From: Streptomyces xylophagus
GTDB lineage: Bacteria > Actinomycetota > Actinomycetes > Streptomycetales > Streptomycetaceae
Assembly: GCF_000716435.1 (NCBI RefSeq)
Contig: NZ_JNWO01000011.1
Location: 62,001 to 126,000, forward strand
Length of the DNA stretch: 64,000 bases
Direction of reading: 5' to 3'
The notes under the pieces were generated by a model. It worked only from the letters and a program-made list of their open reading frames with translations. It did no database searches and was not told where the DNA came from. The position numbers and the translations under genes are program-made. Below are positions 58,478 through 64,000 of the stretch, in pieces. The stretch's first letter is position 1; the number at the start of each line of letters is the position of its first letter.

Positions 58478-59427
58478 GCCTCGACGCTACCCGACGGGCC
58501 TTCGGACGTGTCGGGCTCCTCGAGCAGGGCCGCCAGCTCGGCCTCCCGCTCGGCGACCTGGGCGAGCAACTGCTCGGCGATCTCGTCGAGGAGACGGTCG
58601 GGGTCGTCCGGGGCGATCCGGAGCATGGAGCCGATGGCGCCCTCCTCCAGCTCCCGGGCGACGAGGGTGAGGAGTTCCTTGCGCTGGGCGAGCCATTCGA
58701 GGCGGGCGTACAGCTCCTCGCTGGGGCTCGGACCACGCTCCGCCGGGGCCGGTCCCGCGGCCCACTCCTCGGCCAGCTCGCGCAGCAGGGGCGCGTCACC
58801 GCGGCTGTAGGCGGCGTTGACCCGGGTGATGAACTCCTCGCGCCGCTTGCGCTCGTCGTCGTCCTGCGCCAGGTCGGGGTGGGCCTTGCGGGCCAGCTCG
58901 CGGTAGAGCTTGCGGGCCTCCTCGCTGGGGCGCACCCGCTGCGGGGGCCGTACCGGCTGGTCCGTGAGCATCGCGGCGGCCTCCGGGAACAGTCCGTCGC
59001 CGTCCATCCAGCCGTGGAACAGCTCCTCGACCGCGGGCATCGGCATCACCCGGGCCCGGGCCTCGTCCGCCCTGCGGATGTCCTCGGGGTCACCGCTGCG
59101 CGCGGCGACGGCCTCGGCGATCCGGGCGTCCAGCTCGTCGAGCCGGGCGTACATCGGGCCGAGTTTCTGGTGGTGCAGCCGGGAGAAGTTCTCGACCTCG
59201 ATGCGGAAGGTGTCCACCGCGATCTCGTACTCGATCAACGCCTGCTCGGCGGCCCGTACCGCCCGGTCCAGCCGCTCCTCGGGCCGGGGGGCGACGGGCT
59301 CGCCGCCGTCACCGACAGCACCACCGTCCACCTCGGCTCCGGCGGACGGCACCTCGGCACCCGCCTGCTCCGGCGCCGGTTCACTGGCGGGCGCGGACTG
59401 GGACTGCTCAGCTTCCGGGGTCGTCAC
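58474..59427 (-). CDS. J-domain-like coiled-coil protein
   Basis: 317 residues from the GTG at 59427. An Ala/Glu/Pro-rich N-terminus, a coiled region (LDRAVRAAEQALIEYEIAVDTFRIEVENFSRL), then a J-like segment SEEARKLYRELARKAHPDLAQDDDERKRREEFITRVNAAYSRGD with the H-P-D tripeptide, and a Leu/Glu-rich C-terminal coil. HPD suggests interaction with an Hsp70. TACGCT lies 6 nt before the GTG, which would make a leaderless mRNA. Operon with the rhodanese gene. Confidence 0.75.
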   Translation of the reverse strand: MTTPEAEQSQSAPASEPAPEQAGAEVPSAGAEVDGGAVGDGGEPVAPRPEERLDRAVRAAEQALIEYEIAVDTFRIEVENFSRLHHQKLGPMYARLDELDARIAEAVAARSGDPEDIRRADEARARVMPMPAVEELFHGWMDGDGLFPEAAAMLTDQPVRPPQRVRPSEEARKLYRELARKAHPDLAQDDDERKRREEFITRVNAAYSRGDAPLLRELAEEWAAGPAPAERGPSPSEELYARLEWLAQRKELLTLVARELEEGAIGSMLRIAPDDPDRLLDEIAEQLLAQVAEREAELAALLEEPDTSEGPSGSVEA

Positions 59428-59755
59428 CCGACCAGCGTAGGCCACGGCCCGACCGGCGACGGGGCATCACCGGTACCGGGGCCTTCCGGAACACGGGTGA
59501 CCTCACGACCGGGGCGGTTCTCCCCCCGGCAGAGGGCCGCACCCGACGTTGGCGTGCGCGAAGGACACCAACTCACCGCACCCCTCTGAGTCCGGCTCAC
59601 CGCACCCCACGGACACCGGCTCACCGCGCCCCTCGGACACCGCCGGAACGATCCCACCCGGCGTCCGTCAGCAGCCCCTCACCGGAGGCCCCGGTCGGGG
59701 GGCCCGGAAAAGCCCCCGGAAGCCCGGAAGGCCCCGGAGAAACACCTCCGGCCGC
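59428..59755. other. Intergenic region with 24-bp tandem repeat
   Basis: 328 bp without a convincing gene, between the J-domain-like gene start and the end of the DUF2252 gene. It contains three tandem repeats (listed) and G+C-rich dyads around 59690-59750 that may help terminate the DUF2252 transcript. Confidence 0.5.
59570..59641. repeat. Three 24-bp tandem repeats
   Basis: Units begin at 59570, 59594 and 59618, consensus GGCTCACCGCACCCCTCGGA plus CACC, with a few differences each. They keep an 8-codon period but the frames lack start signals. Confidence 0.8.
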
Positions 59756-61165
59756 CTACACCCCCATCTCCGCCGCGATCCGCCCCGCCCGCACCGCCCC
59801 CACCAACTCCGCGTGGTCCGCCTCGGTCCGGTCGGCGTAGGCGACGGCGAACGTCGCTATCGCCTCGTCCAGTTCGCCCTTCTTGCCGCAGTACCCGGCG
59901 ACCAGGCGCGGGTCGGCGCTGTGGGCGTGGGCGCGGGCCAGGAGGGCGCCGGTCATCCGGCCGTAGTCGTCGATCTGGTCGGCGGCGAGGGCGGCCGGGT
60001 CGACGCTGCCCTTGCGGTTGCGGAACTGCCGTACCTGGAACGGCAGTCCGTCGACCGTCGTCCAGCCCAGCAGGATGTCGCTGACGACCTGCATCCGCTT
60101 CTGCCCGAGCACCACCCGGCGCCCCTCGTGCGCGACGGGCGGCGCGTCGAACCCGGCACTCAGCAGATGCGGCACCAGCGCCGAGGGGCGGGTCTCCTTC
60201 ACCTGGAGGACGAGCGGTTCGCCGCGATGGTCCAGGAGCAGCACGACGTACGACCGCGTGCCCACGCTGCCCGTGCCGACGACGCGGAAGGCGACGTCGT
60301 GCACCGTGTGCCGGGCGAGCAGCGGGAGGCGGTCCTCGGAGAGCGTGTCCAGATACTCCTCCAGGGACGCCGCCACCGCCGCGGCCTCCTCGTCCGGGAT
60401 CCGGCGCAGCACCGGCGAGGCGTCGACGAAGCGGCGCCCCCCGTCCTCCGCGAGCTCGGTCGACCTGGCCGCGAACCGCCCGCTCGTGTTGCCCCGTGCC
60501 TTCTCGGAGACCCGCTCCAGCGTGCCGAGCAGGTCACGGGCGTCGGCGTGGGAGACCAACTCCTCGTCCGCGATGGCGTTCCACGCGTCCAGCACCGGGA
60601 GCTTCGCCAGCAGTCGCATGGTGCGGCGGTAGGAACCCACCGCGCCGTGCGCCGCCGTACGGCAGGTGTCCTCGTCGGCGCCGGCCTCCCGGCCCGCGAG
60701 GACCAGCGAGGCGGCGAGCCGCTTGAGGTCCCACTCCCAGGGGCCGTGCACGGTCTCGTCGAAGTCGTTCAGGTCGATGACCAGACCGCCGCGGGCGTCG
60801 CCGTACAGGCCGAAGTTGGCCGCGTGGGCGTCGCCGCAGATCTGGGCGCCGATCCGGGTCATGGGGGTGCGGGCGAGGTCGTAGGCCATGAGGCCCGCCG
60901 AACCGCGCAGGAACGCGAAGGGGGTGGCCGCCATCCTGCCCACCCGTATCGGGGTGAGCCCGGGGATGCGGCCGCGGCCGGACTCCTCGACCGCGGTCAC
61001 CGCGTCGGGGCGGGAGCCGTCCAGGTCGAATTCGGCGTGCGCGCTGCGCGGGACGCTCTCCCGCAGCGCCTTCCCCTCTTCCTTGGGCGACCCCTCCACG
61101 GGCCACGTGGCGAAGCCCCGCACCCCGGGCAGCCTGCGCCCCACACCGATACCGGCCTCGGTCAT
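59756..61165 (-). CDS. DUF2252 family protein
   Basis: 469 residues with a kinase-like pattern: RIGAQICGDAHAANFGLYGDARGGLVIDLNDFDETVHGPWEWDLKRLAASL resembles the H-G-D-x-H-x-x-N and D-F-D catalytic motifs of phosphotransferases. FAFLRGSAGLMAYDLARTP precedes it, and LLGWTTVDGLPFQVRQFRNRKGSVD follows near the end. Some relatives affect antibiotic production, but the substrate is unknown. The ATG has GGGGGAGG upstream. Confidence 0.88.
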   Translation of the reverse strand: MTEAGIGVGRRLPGVRGFATWPVEGSPKEEGKALRESVPRSAHAEFDLDGSRPDAVTAVEESGRGRIPGLTPIRVGRMAATPFAFLRGSAGLMAYDLARTPMTRIGAQICGDAHAANFGLYGDARGGLVIDLNDFDETVHGPWEWDLKRLAASLVLAGREAGADEDTCRTAAHGAVGSYRRTMRLLAKLPVLDAWNAIADEELVSHADARDLLGTLERVSEKARGNTSGRFAARSTELAEDGGRRFVDASPVLRRIPDEEAAAVAASLEEYLDTLSEDRLPLLARHTVHDVAFRVVGTGSVGTRSYVVLLLDHRGEPLVLQVKETRPSALVPHLLSAGFDAPPVAHEGRRVVLGQKRMQVVSDILLGWTTVDGLPFQVRQFRNRKGSVDPAALAADQIDDYGRMTGALLARAHAHSADPRLVAGYCGKKGELDEAIATFAVAYADRTEADHAELVGAVRAGRIAAEMGV

Positions 61166-61264
61166 ACCGACCGCCTCCCCCGTGCACCCATCGCGCTCAC
61201 GTGCGCTCGCTCGAACATCAACTCGCGACGACCGTACAGCCGGTGGCGAAAACGCGTCAGGCCC

Positions 61265-61291
61265 TGTGGACAACTCCGCAGCTGTGGAAAA
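61265..61291. promoter_or_regulatory. DnaA-box-like pair
   Basis: TGTGGACAA (61265-61273, exact complement of TTGTCCACA) and TGTGGAAAA (61283-61291), same orientation, in the region between the HxlR gene end and the DUF2252 gene start. Confidence 0.4.
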
Positions 61292-61328
61292 CCGATGGCG
61301 ATCGAAGCCGTAGCCCGCCGCCCTCGGG

Positions 61329-61691
61329 CTAACACCCGCCCGACTGCCACCCCTCGCGCAGATGCACCTTGGCCCACTCGCCGAGTTCCCGCAGCGCCGG
61401 GTCCAGGGCCTTGCCCGCGTCCGTCAGCCGGTACGAGACCCGCAGCGGGGGCCCCTCGTCGACCTCGCGGACGAGCAGCCCGGCGGCGCCGAGTTCCGTG
61501 AGCCGGTCGGAGAGCATGCGCTCGCTGATGCCCGGGATCGCCCGGCGCAGGTCGGAGAAGTGCATGGGCTGTCCCATCAGGACGGCCACGATCGGCCCGG
61601 TCCAGCGCTTTCCGAACAGCTGGAAGACACGGGTGATGCCCTTGTCGACCTGCTTGCACGTCTCCGCGCCGTGATCCTGCTCGACCGTCAT
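61329..61691 (-). CDS. HxlR family transcriptional regulator
   Basis: 120 residues, winged HTH: VFQLFGKRWTGPIVAVLMGQPMHFSDLRRAIPGISERMLSDRLTELGAAGLLVREVDEGPPLRVSYRLTDAGKALDPAL. Two cysteines, one near the N-terminus (ETCKQVDKG) and one at the last residue (GGC), could be redox sensors. Divergent from an azoreductase gene, which it very probably controls, as in YodB/AzoR1-type systems. Confidence 0.9.
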   Translation of the reverse strand: MTVEQDHGAETCKQVDKGITRVFQLFGKRWTGPIVAVLMGQPMHFSDLRRAIPGISERMLSDRLTELGAAGLLVREVDEGPPLRVSYRLTDAGKALDPALRELGEWAKVHLREGWQSGGC

Positions 61692-61840
61692 GAGCTTCAG
61701 GGTACTGCCCCACCTCGTAGGGATGAAAAAAAGTAAGTACCTGTGTTATTCATAGTCGAGTACGAAAGTTCAGCTACTAATCCAGGCGCAGCGAACCTTT
61801 CCGCGCCCTGCTCGCGCTCGACCCCCTCTTGGAGACCCCC
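61692..61840. promoter_or_regulatory. HxlR/azoreductase divergent control region
   Basis: An A/T-rich patch (61724-61790) unlike its surroundings, with AAGTAAGTACCTGTGTTATT and CGAGTACGAAAGTTC. The repeated AGTAC elements are spaced about 33 bp and are good candidates for HxlR binding. It must also hold both promoters. Confidence 0.45.
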
Positions 61841-62494
61841 ATGGCCACGCTTCTGCACATCGACTCCTCCGTGTTCCCCGCCGGCGCCTCCGCCTCCCGC
61901 GCCGTGGCCGACGCCTTCCTCACGTCCTGGGCGGAACAGCACCCGGAGGGCACGGTGATCCACCGCGACCTCTCCGCGAACCCCGTCCCGCACCTCACCG
62001 CCGACGCCCACACCGCCGGCTTCGCCGACCCGGCCGCGCACACCCCCGCGCAGGCGGCCGCGTTCGCCGAGCGCGTGCGGCTCATAGAGGAGTTGGAGCA
62101 GGCGGACGCGGTGCTGATCGGCGCCCCGATGTACAACTTCTCGATCCCGTCGACCCTGAAGGCCTGGCTGGACAACGTGATCCTCATGGGGCGCACCGCC
62201 GGCACCGAGGACTCGAAGATCAAGGGCACCCCGGTCACCGTGATCGCCAGCCGCGGCGGCGCCTACGGACCCGGCACCCCGCGCGAGGGCTTCGAGTACG
62301 TGCAGAACTATCTGCGCGCGGTCCTCGCCGAGGCCCTCGCCATGGACCTCGAGTTCATCGTCCCGGAGCTGACCCTGGCCCCGCAGAACCCGGCGATGTC
62401 CGACCTGATCCCGCTCTACGAGGCGTCCCGCGAGCGCGCGCTCGGCGACGCGGCGACCAAGGCCAAGGAACTGGCGGAGCGCCTCGCGGCCTGA
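61841..62494 (+). CDS. FMN-dependent NADH-azoreductase
   Basis: 217 residues of flavodoxin-like fold. Start LLHIDSSVFPAGASASRAVADAFL carries the phosphate-binding loop; ADAVLIGAPMYNFSIPSTLKAWLDNVILMGRT and VIASRGGAYGPGTPREGFEYVQNYLRAVL are FMN-binding and dimer regions. It reduces quinones and azo compounds. The ATG at 61841 has GGAG at the right distance; the upstream TTG at 61829 does not. Divergent HxlR regulator. Confidence 0.9.
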   Translation: MATLLHIDSSVFPAGASASRAVADAFLTSWAEQHPEGTVIHRDLSANPVPHLTADAHTAGFADPAAHTPAQAAAFAERVRLIEELEQADAVLIGAPMYNFSIPSTLKAWLDNVILMGRTAGTEDSKIKGTPVTVIASRGGAYGPGTPREGFEYVQNYLRAVLAEALAMDLEFIVPELTLAPQNPAMSDLIPLYEASRERALGDAATKAKELAERLAA

Positions 62495-62546
62495 GGCAGG
62501 CCCAGACCTGTGATTGTCCTCACCTGAGGTGAGCACCACACACGAA

Positions 62547-62579
62547 GAAGCCCCCCAGGTCCGAGACCTGGGGGGCTTC
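62547..62579. terminator. Strong bidirectional hairpin terminator
   Basis: A 15-bp perfect stem (62547-62561 with 62565-62579) and a 3-nt loop, between the azoreductase stop and the 3' end of the leftward tRNA-Leu. Confidence 0.85.
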
Positions 62580-62584
62580 TGTTG

Positions 62585-62668
62585 TGCGCGAGGGGGGAGT
62601 TGAACCCCCACGCCCTTTCGGGCACTGGAACCTGAATCCAGCGCGTCTGCCTATTCCGCCACCCGCGC
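62585..62668 (-). tRNA. tRNA-Leu (anticodon CAG)
   Basis: Read on the minus strand: acceptor GCGCGGG pairs with CTCGCGC, discriminator A, D arm with GGCAGACG, anticodon stem CTGGA/TCCAG with loop TTCAGGT giving CAG, long variable arm with GCCCGAAAGGGC, T arm GGGGGTTCAACTCCCCC. The long variable arm marks a class II tRNA. CCA is not encoded. It reads CTG, the commonest Leu codon here. Confidence 0.95.
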
Positions 62669-62725
62669 ATTGGGTGTGTCCTCGGGCTGTTCCCCCTAGG
62701 GGGCTGGCGCCTTCCGACATGCAGA

Positions 62726-62731
62726 AGATTA
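62726..62731 (-). promoter_or_regulatory. Candidate -10 box of the tRNA-Leu gene
   Basis: TAATCT on the minus strand, 58 bp upstream of the mature tRNA 5' end. A matching -35 box is poor. Confidence 0.35.
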
Positions 62732-62917
62732 GCACGGTGCCCGGGGTGGAATCACATCCCTTATCCGCACCCCGTGACCTGGCCCGGGGACCCCCAGGAG
62801 CCCCCTCCGAACACCCCGCACCCCCCGCTACGTATCAACGTGGGCCGGTTCACGTATCAACCTCGTACCGGTAACCGCCATCTCCCCAGGAGGCGGCGAA
62901 GCTCCACAGTCAGGTGC

Positions 62918-62947
62918 GGGACACTTGTCTGCGGCCCCCTCTACGAT
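62918..62947 (+). promoter_or_regulatory. Candidate promoter of fhaA
   Basis: GGGACA (62918-62923), an 18-bp spacer and TACGAT (62942-62947), leaving a leader of about 160 nt before the fhaA ATG. The -10 is good and the -35 weak. Confidence 0.3.
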
Positions 62948-63114
62948 CCTGGGCAGAAGTAGTGCAGAAGGAGTTCGACCGGGCCGACAAGGGGGAACCA
63001 GCCGATTTACCGGCGCGTGGATACGATCAGTAAGCAGTACCAAGGCAGTCAGCACGACAGGCAGCACAGCAGTCGGCACGACAACCAGTGCGGCGACGAC
63101 GGAGGAGGTGCCCC

Positions 63115-63963
63115 ATGGGAGTCCTGAAGAAGTTCGAGCAACGCCTCGAAGGTCTGGTCAACGGCACCTTCGCCAAGGTGTTCAAGTCCGAGGTCCAGCC
63201 CGTCGAGATCGCCGGCGCGCTCCAGCGGGAGTGCGACAACAACGCGACGATCTGGAACCGCGACCGGACCGTCGTACCCAACGACTTCATCGTGGAGCTG
63301 AGCACGCCGGACTTCGAGCGGCTCAGCCCCTACTCCGGCCAGCTCGGCGACGAACTCGCGGGCATGGTCCGCGACTACGCCAAGCAGCAGCGCTACACGT
63401 TCATGGGGACCATCAAGGTCCACCTGGAGAAGGCGGACGACCTCGACACCGGTCTGTACCGGGTGCGCAGCCGTACGCTCGCCTCCTCCACCAACCAGCA
63501 GGCTCCCGGGACCCCCGCTCCGGCGGCACCCCCGGCAGCGGGCCGGCCCGGCGGCTACGGCTATCCGCCCGCCGCCGCCCCCGCGAGCGCCCCGCCGCCC
63601 ATGCCGGCCGCACCGCCGCCCGGCGGCCGCGGCTCGGCGCCGTACCTCCAGCCCGCGCCCGCCGCTCCGGCGGCCGGGGTGCGGATGCGGTACTGGGTGG
63701 AGATCAACGGCGCCCGCCATCAGATCTCCCGCGCGACGTTGGTGATGGGCCGCAGCACCGAAGCCGACGTGCGGATCGACGACCCCGGCGTATCCCGCCG
63801 GCACTGTGAGATCCGGACCGGAACGCCCTCGACGATCCAGGATCTCGGGTCCACCAACGGCATCGTGGTGGACGGGCAGCACACCACCCGCGCTACGCTC
63901 CGCGACGGCTCGCGGATCGTCGTGGGCAGCACCACCATCATTTACCGGCAAGCCGAAGGGTGA
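63115..63963 (+). CDS. fhaA: FhaA-like protein (DUF3662 plus FHA domain)
   Basis: 282 residues. The N-terminal DUF3662 domain (MGVLKKFEQRLEGLVNGTFAKVFKSEVQPVEIAGALQRECDNNA) is followed by a Pro/Ala/Gly-rich linker (about 135-205) and a C-terminal FHA domain: ATLVMGRSTEADVRIDDPGVSRRHCEIRTG with the phosphothreonine-binding Arg, Ser and His, and DLGSTNGIVVDG. It binds phosphorylated partners of PknA/B-type kinases and peptidoglycan assembly proteins. ATG follows GGAGGAGG. First gene of the fhaA-fhaB-pstP-rodA-pbpA-pknB type cluster. Confidence 0.93.
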   Translation: MGVLKKFEQRLEGLVNGTFAKVFKSEVQPVEIAGALQRECDNNATIWNRDRTVVPNDFIVELSTPDFERLSPYSGQLGDELAGMVRDYAKQQRYTFMGTIKVHLEKADDLDTGLYRVRSRTLASSTNQQAPGTPAPAAPPAAGRPGGYGYPPAAAPASAPPPMPAAPPPGGRGSAPYLQPAPAAPAAGVRMRYWVEINGARHQISRATLVMGRSTEADVRIDDPGVSRRHCEIRTGTPSTIQDLGSTNGIVVDGQHTTRATLRDGSRIVVGSTTIIYRQAEG

Positions 63964-63973
63964 AGCGGGGGCA

Positions 63974-64000
63974 ATGTCAGAGCTGACCCTCACGGTCATG
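63974..64000 (+). CDS. fhaB: FhaB-like protein, first nine codons only
   Basis: ATG at 63974 starts MSELTLTVM, the usual N-terminus of Streptomyces FhaB proteins, 10 bp after the fhaA stop with GCGGGGG upstream. The window ends here, so the FHA domain cannot be seen; the call rests on the start peptide and gene order. Confidence 0.7.

Larger units (their letters stand above)
62669..63114. other. Region between tRNA-Leu and fhaA
   Basis: 446 bp with no convincing protein gene. It contains the palindrome CCCCCTAGGGGG at 62692-62703, promoter candidates for both flanking genes and a 15-bp near-repeat (GCAGTCAGCACGACA at 63045-63059, one mismatch at 63069-63083) before the fhaA ribosome binding site. 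Confidence 0.55.

Noticed and set aside
59570..59641. Possible CRISPR array
   Set aside because: Units are contiguous with no unique spacers and no cas genes are present.
49296..61291. Possible oriC
   Set aside because: Only scattered pairs of boxes; no dnaA, dnaN or dense box cluster in the window.
59549..61501. 650-codon plus-strand frame
   Set aside because: Antisense to the DUF2252 gene and shows no family features.

Overview
The window is about 70% G+C with dense, GC3-biased coding, many GTG starts and frequent ATGA/GTGA/TGATG start-stop overlaps. It holds Streptomyces hallmarks: two WhiJ-type HTH/DUF397/HATPase sets, a K15-type DD-transpeptidase, a mycothiol-dependent isomerase family member, Bpa, and two branched-chain keto-acid dehydrogenase operons. 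I read it as a core-chromosome segment of a Streptomyces species. A perfect parS site, DnaA-box-like 9-mers and the start of the fhaAB cell-division/signalling cluster at the right edge suggest the central region not far from oriC. The gene order recalls the S. coelicolor SCO38xx region, which is from memory and not verified.

Layout. 1-8.4 kb: AI-2E family exporter, secreted I36-type inhibitor, pirin, SseB protein, a long acyl-CoA dehydrogenase, an M18 aminopeptidase, a small DUF6458 membrane protein, a processive glycosyltransferase and a 54-residue protein that is little more than a sortase signal (LAATG). 8.4-25.7 kb: thioredoxin/NHL protein, aldo-keto reductase, two inverted WhiJ-type triads 11 kb apart, cupin, GlxA-type regulator, nitrilase, methyltransferases, GntR/MFS pair, DD-transpeptidase and a phosphotransferase. 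25.7-29.9 kb: an accessory island with two WXG100 proteins, a large toxin with an RNase A-like C-terminus, its probable immunity protein, a second truncated RNase A-like module and a CdiI-like immunity protein. Base composition drops around the toxin tip and first immunity gene.

29.9-49.9 kb: bkd operon 1 (E2, E1beta, E1alpha) with a divergent response regulator; a divergent pair of membrane Ser/Thr kinases; the proteasome activator Bpa; a quinone oxidoreductase; a mobA-moeA-potassium channel operon with parS at the moeA/channel junction; bkd operon 2 with divergent Lrp-type bkdR. 49.9-54 kb: TetR regulator, paaH and paaN, with a PaaR-like operator that recurs before bkd operon 2. 54-64 kb: rRNA/tRNA methyltransferase, HTTM/DUF5819 pair, a second acyl-CoA dehydrogenase behind a KstR-like operator, J-domain-like protein plus rhodanese, a DUF2252 protein, a divergent HxlR/azoreductase pair, tRNA-Leu(CAG), fhaA and the first codons of fhaB.

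How the genes fit together. The bkd operons, acyl-CoA dehydrogenases and paa genes form a branched-chain/aromatic/acyl-CoA catabolic theme with matching operators. The kinases, Bpa and fhaAB belong to signalling and proteostasis. The WhiJ-type triads and two in-frame TTA codons hint at developmental control. Family names are assigned from motifs read by eye; no database search was possible.
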